64,000 bases of DNA from Bolinopsis microptera. Lineage: Eukaryota; Ctenophora; Tentaculata; Lobata; Bolinopsidae. A model generated the notes under the pieces. That model searched no databases, had not been told where the DNA came from, and worked only from the letters and a program-made list of their open reading frames with translations. The stretch spans positions 10,674,175-10,738,174 of the forward strand of contig NC_087078.1 in assembly GCF_026151205.1 (NCBI RefSeq), written 5' to 3'. The position numbers and the translations under genes are program-made. Shown in pieces: positions 49,101 through 60,796 of the stretch (the first letter of the stretch is position 1; each line of letters starts with the position of its first letter).

Positions 49101-52100
49101 TCGTCCCGCCTCATATCGTCTCTCATCGGACCATCCCGCCTCATATCGTCCCTCATTGGACCATCCCGCCTAATATCGTCCCTTATAGGACCTGGACCAT
49201 CCCGCCTTATATCTTCTCTTATAGGACCAGGACCGTCTCCTCTAATAGGGCCAGGACCATCTCCTCTCATAGGGCCGGGACCGTCTCTTCTCAAATCGTC
49301 CCTTATAGGGCCGGGACCATCTCCTCTTATGGGCCCGGGACCATCTCTCATAGGGCCGAGACCGTCTCTTCTCATATCGTCCCTAAGAGGACCCGGACCA
49401 TCTCTCCTAATGTCGTCTCGCACGGGTCCGTCCCGTCTCATGTCCGGTCGACGATCATCACGTGGTCCAGAAAAGTCTCCTCGCTGTCCCGGAAACGCAT
49501 CCCTTGGAGGGAAGTTTTCCCTTCTAGCCTCGTCCCTTCTGAGATCGTCCCTCTGAGCAGGAGTTTCGCGGTAATGACGATCAGGAGATGCAGATGATCT
49601 GAAAGGTGGTCTATCCCTGGGGTCTGGTCCAGGAGAATCCCTCCTCTCAGTGAATCTAGGGTCTGGGGAACGGGAACCTCGTTTCTCATTATACCTGGTA
49701 AAATAGAGACAGTAAGTGTGATGAAACACAAACTGTAGGTGTACAATTGGCGATTGATAAATCTGTGAATTGTGTAACCTCATATCTAGCCAATCATTTC
49801 ATATAAACTGAATATAAAATAAGTAATTAAATCTTGAAATCATCCTGAACGAACCTAGGATCAGAAGTTTGTCTGTCCTCGAAAGATGGCCTCATTGCAG
49901 CTGGGGCGGGGCCGGGTGGGGGTTTATTTGCTACCGGGGCAGACTCTTCTGGATCTGATGTATTATAAGTTGTGTAATGTTCTGATATCAAAACAAGTCT
50001 CATGGAGCACACACATTATAGTTCAAAGGTTATAAATTAGAAGCAAATGAGTGCCAGTTTGATCAACAGTTAAGTAAAATAACACATACCTCCAGGGAGC
50101 TTGAGAGGCGCTATGATCTTTATCTTCCCTTTCCCAGGATCCTTCTCTAGCCTAACTGGACCAGTAGGAGCAGGAACCGGAGGTCTTATATTGGGAGCAG
50201 GTGGCCGGAGAGGGATATCCTGAACTTGCGGGGGCGGGATAGGACGAGGAGGGGCAGGTAATGGAGCCGGAGGTCGAGGAGGGATGAGAGTAGGAGGAGG
50301 AGGTCTGACGAACTGTTTCTCAGGAGAGGGAGGCTGTGCTGTGTTCTCGTGGGAGGGTTTACCCTGGGGAGTGGGCATGTTGAATAAATAGCAATAATAA
50401 AGTACAATTCCTATAATTATAGTAAACAGAAGCCCCCTTCCACAGGTATTATGTGGAGGTGGTATTGGTTGGTAAGCCTTGTGTGGGAGGGAAATTACCA
50501 GTGTCCGCTCCCTGTTACAACTTAACTGACTAATTCTCAGTCAAGTTTAAAATTGCAATTCAATTATTGTAGTTCCATCAAATGTTTCACATTCGATCTA
50601 ATAATCGATTTCTTCTGAGCATTTACTATCGACCACATATTCACAGGGTAGCAACTTACAGGCATCATGTAGTGATTAGGAGGGGGTGGTCTGACGGGAA
50701 TGTTCATAGGTGCCGGGTTAACAGTAGCAACAGGGATGGGAGGTTTAGGTTCCCCAGGTCGGGGTCCGGCTGGCCGGGATCTGGAGGTGTGAGGGTCTCC
50801 GTCACTGTCCACACTCATGTCGCTACCACTATCGTCCTGAACATATGTTGGGTTACCAAGGTTTGGTGTGATTGATCGCTTGTGGTGAGTACCACGCCTC
50901 TTCTCATCTCAAAATACCTTGGATGTGTTTAAACTCATGGAAGCAGTCCAGTTTCTGTTTACAGTTCTCAGAACGTCATGTGCGGAATCACCCATTAAAC
51001 AATTGAGATTCAGATCAGTGCAGTAAGCAGTTGTTGATAATTTGTAGCTGATATGATCAAAAAATTATGAAAAAAGGGTTAATGAACAGTTTTCCGACAT
51101 GGACAGTCTGGAATATAACACGGTCTTACAAACCCACGATAGTTTCACAAATCTCTAGACTATTTAAGTTGCAACTACCTTATTATTTTCCCGAGGATCT
51201 CCGCTTGTGCTTCGGCTGCGGAGAGGGTACACTCTCTTAGGTTTCTGTTTCTCAGTCTCGCTTCCCTCGCTGTCACTCTGTCTCAGCCGCTTCTTCTCAT
51301 TTGCTTGCTCGACCGCTTTCGCCTTCTCTTCGGCTGAAAACACATATTTGAAACATTTAAAATGCTAAGATCAATAGAAGAGAAACAAAACATATCTAGA
51401 CCAAATAAAGAGGAATCAGCTCTAGTATCAAACACCATGAATTATCTAGCAAACCTGATATTTTGGGTATTCTGCCGACTCTAGTTATTTTCTGGGGCAC
51501 GGTAGCGGGGGCATTAGCGATAGATTTTCGAGCAGTTCGTTTTGTAGGTTTAACAGCCGGAGGTTGCATTTCCGGGTGCTTTGGGGCCTTGTCGAGTTTT
51601 CTTTTGTCTTTAGGTTTAGAAGGAGATTTTGCTTGTTGAGATGCCGGTGTTCCTTTGACAATTTCACCCAAAACAGAGCTCTCAGAATCCTGAATGATAG
51701 GTCATAAAGTCATTAAAATCTTGTTTTTCTTACTATACCAGCTATATTATTGAATATTTCGAAAAAATACACAGAATTTAGTGTACAAGGCCACAAGGGG
51801 ACTGGAGGAAGTGGGGGACAGTAATCATTTAAGTAATTTTATAACTGTAATGAATGGATATGTAACAAATTACAGTACATATCTCATCTGCAGGATCAGA
51901 GGAGATATTTTTTTCTGATGACAGTCAACAATGCTTGATTTTAAAGAAATGTCCTTATTCTAAATCCTTATTTTCGAACTACCCAAAGTAATTCTAGCCA
52001 AAATGTCTCCTCACCGAATATTACTACTCAAGGTAGGTCAATAGATAATGTAATACTTACAGAGGCTGTAGCTTTATTCTCATTCAACAGACGTTCCTTT

Positions 52101-54182
52101 TGTTTCTTCAGTTGTAACTGAAGCTGCCGACGTTCAAATTGTTTCTTCTCCTCTTCAAACTTTCGCTGTGCTTTTTCTAGAGCGGCCTTTTCCTGAAATT
52201 AAAGTTATCTCTGAGTCACAAGAATACATAATACATTCTTCACATGTGATATCATCAGTAGAATATCAGGTGGTAGACGAATGTATTTTATCGATAGTTT
52301 ACACTTTTTAATCACACTTTCTGTCCATCCGATCACTCTACCGATGATATCACATAATGGGTAAGAAATGAATAATAAGCATTCAGTAATTTGGTAAGTT
52401 TTCATTGGTTGATTAGGAAAAAGTGTTGTTTTACAACAAACAGTTGGTCGGGTTTTTGTCTAAATGAATAAATCTGGCAGTCATTATTTAGTTTAATCTA
52501 ATGTTTTGCTATTCAATATGGAATTAGATACAGTTTGGAACACATATATTGCACAGAACTATTACCTTCCTGATTCTCGCAATCTCGTCAGCCTCAGCAG
52601 AAGGGACGGCTGCTGCTGATGGGGCGGGTCTCTAAGGAAATTGGTTTAAGTTTAGCGGAAAATTGTGGAGATTTACATCGGCCATCTCTCCTTTAGGTCG
52701 ACCACTAATTTCAGCCATGGAAGTGACAAGAATTAACATAACGTTTCTGATGACTGTTTGTAATCATGTCTCATCTTTATTTGTTACTTTAATTTGTGCA
52801 AAAAACTGTGTTACGATTTTCCCGCCAAAACAGATTCAAAAGCAAACTTTATAACCATCGTTTCCCATCAAAAATTATTTAGACCTTACATCATGTTTGA
52901 TCCGTTACATCATGTAGGGCCTTACACAAGGTCCGTGAAGACAAATCGTTTCTACTTATAGCAGTTTCGTTAAAATGTAAGTTAATAAACAGGGAGCACA
53001 CGTGGGGCGACCTCGGGAGAGATGGACGAACAACTAACAATACCAGAGGACTCATAGAATCAGTGTTTCGACTAATTTGGTAAAATTAAGGATTATTGTA
53101 CAATTGAGTAAATAGTCTTCAAAGATGTATAACCGTTAAGAAGTTGGGGTTGATGTGGACTGTAGTCGATGATGCCTCTGATTCGTGTATTTTAGGCCAG
53201 TTTGTGTCAATTTCGTGTACAGATGCATCAAGATCTTTGAGTTTGTTGACAGTGAATATATCTTTCCATGTTAGGCGGAGTTTGAACAGAGCTTTCCGTA
53301 CAGTCTCGTCACCCTGAGTGCAAACAGTCACAGCCAGAGTTAAGTATTACACGTCCGGTTAAAGAGCAGGAGAAATAGGTTCTTAAAGAGTTTAGAAATC
53401 AATAGAGGGGAGATTAGTGAATAGAGTGGGATATTAGGTACATTTTAACAGCTGTTCAGTCCAGGAATTTGGTGACCTGACAACTGTTCCTTAGCGCGGC
53501 GCGAGTGACATGGCGAATTCTGACAATTTCAACAATTGAAGTGTGAGCTTACATTGGGACTCTATAGCGATAATAAGGGCCGCGCGTTACATAAACGCAG
53601 TGCCCAATTTCTAGCTCTACTAGGAAATGTGTCTCTGCACAATTTGAATTACCTCTGTGAACGTATTTGTGAACATCCGAACAACACATTTGGATATGTG
53701 TTCAATGTACGGGGCCCCTACGTTCTTTATGATTGAGTCTACAAGGTACAAACATGGCAATTTATGAGTCCCCGACGCCTGAAATATTCACATTAATTTT
53801 TTCTTCAAGTTGGGTTAGTTTTGTCAAAAGTTTTTAAATCATTTAATTTGAATTTGATTGAAACAACAGTCCTTGATAAAATATAATTATAGCATGTAAG
53901 AAAGAGGAAGATTGATGATGACGATGGTAATTCAGAGCCACAGTCCAAACCAACCTTGATCAGGTGATTTTCTATAGTTTCAGTTATAGCTTTACCAAAC
54001 TTTCTGTTCTCGCCGGCTACAATGGACAAGGTATTAATGAGCGGTTTGGAATTTCCCTTTAGATCAGAAAGTGAGGCCTTGTAGTCTTTCTGAGCGTTCA
54101 ATTCAGCCTGCTTTAGCTCGGCCTGTTTGTCTTTTCTCTCCTTATCTCCATAGAAACGTGTTATTTTGAGGCTGTTGCTCAT
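40177..54182 (-). CDS. PCF11: Pcf11 homologue, pre-mRNA cleavage complex II subunit (22 exons, 1427 aa)
   Basis: Exons (minus): 53955-54182, 53653-53778, 53134-53313, 52566-52631, 52061-52192, 51455-51689, 51179-51333, 50660-50836, 50090-50363, 49855-49954, 48795-49694, 47815-47932, 47480-47659, 46986-47099, 46627-46800, 45578-45702, 41837-41998, 41577-41709, 41239-41406, 40981-41072, 40570-40802 and 40177-40388. All phases agree; total 4284 bp. Residues ~20-175 form the CTD-interacting domain (LKGNSKPLINTLSIVAGEN, YLVDSIIKNVGAPYIEH, RKALFKLRLTW). At 201-244 lies a charged coiled coil. Exon 11 is an Arg/Asp/Gly/Pro repeat region. Residues ~1100-1150 hold the first C-terminal zinc finger (MYTGTPCTNCGKRF, HLDWHFRMN). 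Residues ~1194-1249 hold the second (FCHVCHDRL, DEWYFINAQ, VCHSHC). The tail is acidic. Pcf11 binds the RNA polymerase II CTD and couples 3'-end cleavage to termination in the nucleus. The exon 16 to 17 junction is the least certain. Confidence 0.93.
42944..43210. repeat. Minisatellite (aactaggtaac units) in a PCF11 intron
   Basis: A ~62-bp higher-order unit made of aaaactaggtaa, aactaagtaaaa and aactagttaac words, repeated about four times in the 41999-45577 intron. Confidence 0.85.
45821..46577. repeat. ~750-bp dispersed-type element with imperfect ends and GACA/AC microsatellite
   Basis: It begins ataacactagtgtaacccgg with a ggcctacggccgg hairpin, contains two cccgtaactctt-ccgtt blocks (46326 and 46478), and ends in (GACA)n(CA)n (46505-46565) followed by attctggtgttattaagg. 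ATAACAC at the left and GTGTTAT at the right suggest short inverted ends. It lies in the 45703-46626 PCF11 intron. The class is not assigned. Confidence 0.45.
47396..47470. repeat. 7-bp tandem repeat (ctgacta) in a PCF11 intron
   Basis: About nine copies of actactg units directly precede, in plus orientation, the exon 13 donor at 47479. Confidence 0.85.
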
Positions 54183-54856
54183 GCCAGGAGGGGTCCCACC
54201 CTGACCGAGAGCTAGATGATCAATTAGGGGACTCGTTATGTGCAGCTAATTGGACAGAAGATTAGAGTTATGAGCATATCTTAAAAAGGGGACAAAAAGG
54301 AATCAAGGATAATTTTTCATCGTTGGAAATTGAGATTCGAGGGAAATATGTTTTTTGTTTTAATTGAGATTGGGTGACCACAACTGTCATTATATGGATG
54401 GCTCTCTCATTTGAATGTAGAAGTCTTAATATTGAGGTTTTGAAATTGAGGTTTGATTAATTAATTTCAGCAACATTTCTGTTTATCAACAGATTATAAT
54501 AGAATTATATCTGAATGTTATTCCTTTACATCGTAGTTCAGGCGATTGTACCCTATGAACCCCATCGAGATAACAAACGTGATTACATCAGAAAATAATT
54601 ATATTGACAATCAATTGAAATGTATATACCAGGATAAAATTCACTACAAATATATACAAATACTGTCAAAAGTTGGGCCTTAATTAAAATTGAATGGTGA
54701 AAATGCTTCCAATGCTACCAGTAGCTGCATCCAAAATAAAGCCAAACTGAAATTCTAAGGCACAAATTACACTGCCAAACGATTAAAAAAACTAAAACGC
54801 ATCAACTCTAACCAACAAAATTCATGAAGAAAAGTGATTTGGTTTATAAAAACCAG

Positions 54857-55049
54857 TTAGGAAAACCAGTTAGAACAACAAGGTTTATCTTTTGATAATC
54901 GTTTCTCTTTTAAAAGAAACATCTGACTGGGCCACTTTATCTTTTTGAAGGGAATGATCTGATCATCCGACTGGAATACTTCTTTTTTCACAGAAATGGC
55001 GTCGAGTAAGCGAAGTAACATTCCACACATAGTTGCTGTCTGTCCAATC
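54857..55049 (-). CDS. Terminal exon of an unidentified gene
   Basis: A 193-bp minus-strand exon. The acceptor is gatgtttcag just above 55049. The frame is IGQTATMCGMLLRLLDAISV, then KKEVFQSDDQIIPFKKIKWP, then SQMFLLKEKRLSKDKPCC, ending SNWFS and TAA. The clear acceptor and protein-like composition suggest a real gene. I do not recognise the family, and upstream exons are not securely found (one candidate at 57292-57447). It is transcribed in the same direction as PCF11, ending about 0.7 kb upstream of PCF11's start codon. Confidence 0.4.
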
Positions 55050-55599
55050 TGAAACATCATTTGTTTTTATTGAAGTGCTATTTTCGGTTTGGCCCATTAA
55101 ATTTTACACTGCTAAATCGAATATTTCTTTTCTAGTCTCAGTAAAATTTGAAGCCCAAATTTGCAGCCTTTTTTCAAAAACTGTTTTCAGTAGAAAACAT
55201 CTTTTCATTGTTCATTTTAATGCTTTGAGTGGAGCTCCAGAGTCCAGAATATCAAAATTGTCCAGTTGGAATTTTAAAGATTCATGCCATCGCCTGTGTA
55301 ATCGATCTAAAATAACGGACAATGTTCAGAAAAGTAGCGAACCTGAAAATCTTAAATTGAAACCCCACCTATGATATCAAGATACAGAAAACCCCGATTC
55401 GAGGAAAAGTGAACAGCCGCGGTAATTCAGCGTACGCGGTAAATCGAGGTTTTGTTTGTTCACATTATGTATGTTAAACCCTATTCGGGGGAAAATAAAT
55501 GGCTGCGGTAATCTTGGAGATATTCTCTTTTACTCTCCTAATCTCGAAATGAGAGTAACGGTTCCAATATAATAGTACTATGTTTACAGTATGTACTTA

Positions 55600-55812
55600 A
55601 GGGGTATCCTAGGAAGTTTCTTGAACTTTTAACAGGTACCCCTCCTCATTTAACCCTCAATAAGTTTCCTATCATTTGGCTGAGTCGACCGAGGAGATCG
55701 CATAGATCCAATGGATCCTTAGCTACTCCCTAGACTAGGTGACACTGGGATTCGAACACTGAACCTTCTGCGCAGAAGGTGGATGCTCTAACCACTAGGC
55801 CACCTAGACACA
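55600..55812 (-). mobile_element. tRNA-derived SINE
   Basis: The head (55735-55807, minus) is a tRNA-like sequence. Downstream on the same strand is a ~135-bp unrelated body ending near aggatacccctta. It sits between the two arms of the inverted repeat and is probably a later insertion. Confidence 0.6.
55735..55807 (-). tRNA. tRNA-like SINE head or tRNA pseudogene
   Basis: The 7-bp acceptor stem CTAGGTG/CACCTAG is perfect, the A-box-like GGCCTAGTGG and B box TGTTCGAATCC are present, and there is a CCTTC/GAAGG anticodon stem. The anticodon loop appears to be six rather than seven bases and the T stem has mismatches, so a working tRNA is unlikely and I give no anticodon. Confidence 0.5.
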
Positions 55813-56469
55813 ATAAGCAGTATACAGTAAAACCCTGACTATATACCCCATTTTACCGCAAACACCGATATACCGCGGCCATTTCTTTTCCCCAAATGGG
55901 ACTTAACAGTTAACATACATAATATGAATTATATACAAAACACCAATTTACTGCCAACCCCGATTTACCGCGGCAGTTTCCTTTCCCTAAAGGAAAACAG
56001 TTTCGCTGAACTGGTATGGTTCATACTAAACAATGAACACTGTAACCCATCTTTAACATCCCAAAGAATGCTTAAAGCGAACATTCCAGCTGCATCTCTG
56101 GTATTCAGCACTCTTAACATTATTCACCGTTTTCGGCGCATTGTACTTTTCCGGATTTTTAAAAAATATGTGCTAACTCGCAAATAAACCCTCTCATATT
56201 ACTCACGTAATTCTGGTCATGGTAAGAATTACAAATTTTCATGACTCAGCCGAATTACAAATATTGAACTCGAAATTTTGGCAAAAGTCGACTACAGCTA
56301 GAAGGGATTCAGCGTACGTTTACATCGAAAATAGATGGCATCCAGCACCTCAACTACTGGCAGAGATGAAAGGCCCTAGATCTGATGTCATTGCAAAGAA
56401 GAAGAGAACGGTATTTAATCATCCACATGTGGAATGTTCTGCATTGCAAGTGCCCTAATGATATTGGTA

Positions 56470-56735
56470 TCCAGTTCTCGGTGACTATCAGACATGGTCA
56501 AAAAGGTCAAAATGGTATAGGTAAATCCAGCAGTCAACGTAATCAAGCACTACATGACAACTCATTTTCAGTCACTGGACCTCGATTATGGAATGTAATC
56601 CCAACACATATGCACACCATCGAGGATCCTATGCAATTCAAAGCAGCTTTAATGAACTTTGTCAAGTCATTTCCGGACGAGCCTCCAGCTCCAGGATACA
56701 GCCGTCGGAATGGAAACTCTTTGCTGGATTGGAGT
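56470..56735 (+). pseudogene. LINE C-terminal fragment
   Basis: A plus-strand frame reads SSQRNQALHDNSFSVTGPRL, WNVIPTHMHTIEDPMQFKAA and LMNFVKSFPDEPPAPGYSRR, then NGNSLLDW. The pattern N-F---GP-LWN-IP--I--I----FK-AL--F---PD-PP-PGY is a common C-terminal end of animal LINE reverse transcriptases. 5'-truncated; no RT domain is attached. Confidence 0.7.
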
Positions 56736-57291
56736 GGTGATAAAACAGTTTCTATACTTATACTGTCCTGGGGGTCGACTTCTTCGATGGCCCGATAGAG
56801 GATTCTATGAAGCCCACCAAAGTAACCATAGTAAGTATTATCTTACCAAAAGTATCCAAGAAATTTTACGAAACATTCCGGGAATCTAATTTGGACAAAT
56901 ATCTTGTAATCTATGAAATTTGTGTACAATTCTGACCAGAATTATTTCAGTTATTCAGAGGTAGCGTGCAGTTACTTCTGAGTCACCCTCTACATTTTTA
57001 ACTTGGCAAAGTACAGTAAAACCCCGATGTAAATTCCTTAACAAAAAAGCTGGATTGAACAGTAGAGATTAGAGAAAGAACACGACATTTAACCGATGAA
57101 ACCAGTATGGAATGTGGATGTTAGCATGACGAGCGACCTTATATCTATATCTAACCAGAATGCTTGTATTGAATACTCGTATTTAACGATGGTCAAACAA
57201 TTACTGAAGTCTATGTAAAAAATAGACTAGCACGCGCTAGCATAGTGTAAAAATGATATCAGCACAGAAAGTTTAACCAGTATTTACTTAC

Positions 57292-57447
57292 TGTGTTATA
57301 GTAGGGGTGAAGAGCAGTAAAACTTCCCGTAATGTTCGTTCCTCGTCAGGAGATTCTTATCTTTAGTTTTTCATCTAATATTGGATTGTTCCTCTGCAGT
57401 GTTCAGCTTTCGCTTTCGTGTGCGGCCAATCTTATCATTCATCCTGA
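57292..57447 (-). other. Exon-like 156-bp block whose protein-like reading needs three frames
   Basis: Bounded by a good acceptor (cttatttcag above 57447) and a perfect GTAAGT donor (below 57292). Frame 1 reads MNDKIGRTRKRKLNTAEEQS then stops. A second frame reads NPILDEKLKIRIS. A third reads SPDEERTLREVLLLFTPTIT to the donor. It looks like one coding exon with two small indels, or chance. An upstream piece ending PLSQHSPR at the GTAAAT donor near 57664 joins frame 1. Confidence 0.3.
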
Positions 57448-58110
57448 AATAAGAACATATATTTAAACTCTTTTACTGGAAGATTAGATGTTATCATAAT
57501 AATAATAATATTCTTTAAATTTGTATCAAAAGAGTAAAAGAAACAAAAATTTAGCCGAAATTAAACAAAATAAAATGTATTTGGTACTGATATTTATAAT
57601 TCTCCCGACCACCTAGCCTGCACCCATGGGGTAACTACTTAACATTTATAATAAATTAATTTACCTTGGAGAGTGTTGAGAGAGCGGATGGTACATCTTA
57701 TCACTGAAGCAAGTGGTCGTGCGGATCACGTCCAGCAGAATCAGTAGCACAGAATCAGTAGCACTTTTCAGCAGCACTTTTCAGCAGAGCTTTTCATTAC
57801 CATTGACGTACTGAATATACTGGTTGATTTGTCTAAAAAATAACACCGATTCGTGTTTATAATGGTCAGTATTCGCTCTTGTGAGGGAATCGATCGTAAT
57901 ATGATAAGGTAGACTATATAAACATATTTATCGTTTAAAATGATTTTAGAACTACAAATAATCACAGTCATTATGTAAAGTGTAATCTCAACGTTCGCGT
58001 TTGTCTATGAAAAATGTATGTAACCGAAACTTAAACCGAGTTTATTAGACTACCTTATCATATTATCAACCCACCATTATTATATTATAAATCTCACTTA
58101 TAAATGTAGA

Positions 58111-58958
58111 ATTGTTATGGGGGGAATGCAACGTCAATTAATGTCAATTAATGTCAATTAATGTCAATTAATGTCAATTAATGTCAATTAATGTCAATGT
58201 CAGTTTTGCAAAATTTTGGAATACTGACATTAATTGACACGATATTTTTCGACCAGAGATTATGTAGTTCTACCATATTTTTAGCACTTTAGAACGTTTA
58301 TATCATCAATTTATTCACTAATATCACATATGGAAATGTGAAATGTGAAAAATTCAGATCATTAAACAATAAAACTAAAATAAAACGGTTTTCCGAAATC
58401 TAATTTTCTTAAATGGGCGTGGCCATCCAAGGGCGTGGTTCTCAACTTCATCAGAACTTAAAACCCACATTAAACGAAATGCCTTCATGACATTTATGTT
58501 TGAATAACGAATCTTAAACAGCTAACATTACTCCTTCATGCTAAAAAAGCCGATTCTAGATATTTTACCTGTATAAGAAACCAATAAAATATGGGCGTGG
58601 CCGGTGGGGACCGAAGATGGAAGAGTTGGAAGCTAAATTTTTTTTTGTGGTCTTTGAACCTCAGGATCAACAGATAAGAACATAATCATAATTATTCAAG
58701 GACATTTTGTTTTTTTTTGAACCGGTCTAACTTACATAGACGTGAATATCTATCGAATAATGATAATCTCAAATTTCAAGACAAATTAATGTCAATTAAT
58801 GTCAATTAATGTCAATTAATGTCAATTAATGTCAATTAATGTCAATTAATGTCAATTAATGTCAATTAATGTCAATTAATGTCAATTAATGTCAATGTCA
58901 GTTTGGGGTTTTTATGGAATACTGACATTAATTGACGTTGCATCACCCCCATTGTTAT
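58111..58958. mobile_element. 832-bp non-autonomous foldback-type transposon with 8-bp target duplication
   Basis: The body is 58119-58950. The left end is G6 then AATGCAACGTCAATTAATG. The right end, on the minus strand, is GGGGGTGATGCAACGTCAAT, so about 28 bp are shared. ATTGTTAT flanks both sides (58111-58118 and 58951-58958). Arrays of GTCAATTAAT occur at 58133-58192 (about six) and about 58785-58892 (about eleven), each followed by an AATGTCAG...CTGACATT hairpin. The interior has no coding frame. It has the same design as the 12.3-kb element, with a different decamer. Confidence 0.88.
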
Positions 58959-59407
58959 TTATTTGGCAGCATCTTGGAATTAAATAAAGATTAAGATGAA
59001 ACCATAACTTAAAGCTTCATGAACTGATAGCATAGACAAATTATATCGACCAGATTTGTAGCATACAACTTCAAAGCGAATCAAAGTTATAATATATTGT
59101 AAAAATTTGAAGTATGTCACCATAACTAATTAGACTTTGACACCTCTTTACAGGTGATGCTCAATAATTTGTATCATATCATGATCTAACAGTAGTATGA
59201 AAATTTCAAGCATTGGTCATGTTTTAGGTTTTCAATGTTCACATTTCACAATTATTCCCAATGAAGGAAAGTAAATCATCTGATGATTATTTAATTTCAC
59301 CGAACATTTTAGGCTTTTCCTAAGGACCTGCACATTGCACATCCAATGAAGACGTAAAGACAGAATTAAAACACAAAGCTTTCAAATAGAATAAAAACTA
59401 TAATGAT

Positions 59408-59770
59408 TTATTCATCAGCTTCCTCATCATTATCAACCTGGAAGTACCTTAATTCGAAGGAATTCTTACTATTAGAAACCACCCTAAGCCAGTCCCTCAG
59501 ATTATTCTTCTTCAAGTATTTCTTCGTTAAATATTTAAGGTATCTCTTAGATAAAGGAATATCAGCGCTCAGGGCAACAGTGTTCTTCTCCTTGGTAATG
59601 ATGATATTTTCTCCGAGGTTGCCAATTTTACCGGCGACTTTAACACGACTGTTGAGGAATGTAACAAAGTCTGCTGGGTCGAGGATGCTGTCCTCTGCAG
59701 GGTGGGTGCAGTCAAGGGTGTACTTGGTTACAACCCTCTTCGACTTCTTTCCTCTTGCTACTGGCGCCAT
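59408..59770 (-). CDS. RPL22: Large-subunit ribosomal protein eL22
   Basis: A 120-aa uninterrupted frame starting [14 protein letters not shown]. Matches to the eL22 family include [19 protein letters not shown], the [11 protein letters not shown] segment, [36 protein letters not shown], and an acidic DNDEEADE tail. It is a cytosolic 60S subunit protein that contacts rRNA, usually about 128 aa long. The coding part is in one exon. The ATG directly follows tcattgtagG, which looks like an acceptor, so a 5' UTR intron probably exists; this argues against a simple retrocopy. The stop codon TAA overlaps an AATAAA word on the coding strand (59412-59407). Confidence 0.95.
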   Translation of the reverse strand: MAPVARGKKSKRVVTKYTLDCTHPAEDSILDPADFVTFLNSRVKVAGKIGNLGENIIITKEKNTVALSADIPLSKRYLKYLTKKYLKKNNLRDWLRVVSNSKNSFELRYFQVDNDEEADE

Positions 59771-60796
59771 CCTACAATGATTTTATGATTATGAGATTTG
59801 ATAATTGTACAGTTTATTGACGACACATTGACTGAATGTTATTTTATATTCTAATTTATATTCTAGATATTTTATTTATTTTTCAACAGACGACAACTTC
59901 CTGTTTTTTCTTCTATATTAGTTACTCATATCTCTTGTACAGACTGTTTTACAAGGACATTGACAGATGATACTCACATTAGGCATTCATTATTGCATCT
60001 AAATTATTTCACTTGCATTATGTTTAGAAATTTATTCTCTGGTTAACAGATTTCAAATGTTTAATTAATTTGTAGTATGACAGTAAGGTACATAAGAAGT
60101 TATTTAATTTTGCTTGGGCTATTATATTGAATATTGAGGTTTAATGATGATATGGAATTTGAATTCTATATAAATTTACACTATGTGGTTGGGGCATTTT
60201 GCATAGTAAATATGGTTACTACTCCTATATATCATATTATTTGATTGGTATTCGATTTCTGATTATTTCCCTAGGAATATGATTATTATATCTCAATTTG
60301 GCTTTAGGTAGGGTGCCCCGCTAAAAGAACTGGATTCTTCCAGGAAGCATCCCGTGCACAGACCTTGGTCTACATATATATTAAATTATTAACCATTCAT
60401 TCTGTATGTGCACGAAAATTTATTTCAATCAATCATTCTATCAGTATATTAGAACACAAATAAATAATTAAAATCATGAAAATGTGAAAATTTTAACAGT
60501 CTAGATATACGACCATGCCATATAATAATAATCCTTCAATGGCAACAAGTTTTTTCTCGACTAGTTCAGAGTATTTAGATTATAAATCAGAGTATTTAGA
60601 TTATATCAAGTTTATATTCAACGATTCAATAATATAGATTGGCTAATTTAAATTTAAATGAAAGGTAATAAATACATTCACAATTTAAGTACAGGAGACT
60701 TTCTAAAAATATCAAATAAAAACGTTAACTTGAGTCAATAATTTTAAACCTAAAATCAATAATTTAAAATCTAAAAACAACAGAAAATCCAAACTA
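59771..60796. other. Intergenic between RPL22 and the basic-protein gene
   Basis: It should hold the first exon and promoter of RPL22 near its left end. AT-rich; no other feature was seen. Confidence 0.35.

Larger units (their letters stand above)
55383..56000. repeat. Inverted repeat with ACCGCGG arms around a SINE
   Basis: The left arm (about 55383-55512; ccccgattcgagg, gcggtaaatcgagg, catacta-type words) matches the complement of the right arm (about 55866-56000; taccgcggccattt, taacatacataat, cccgatttaccgcgg). The sequence tacagtaaaaccc at 55828, and again at 57013, resembles the ends of pogo/Tigger-type elements. Confidence 0.65.

Noticed and set aside
48743-49597. 284- and 199-codon plus-strand frames over the Arg/Pro region
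   Set aside because: They are shadows of PCF11 exon 11 on the minus strand, which has matching splice phases on both sides and homologous neighbours.
55735-55807. Functional tRNA gene
   Set aside because: The anticodon loop size is wrong, the T stem is mismatched, and a SINE body follows; treated as a SINE head.
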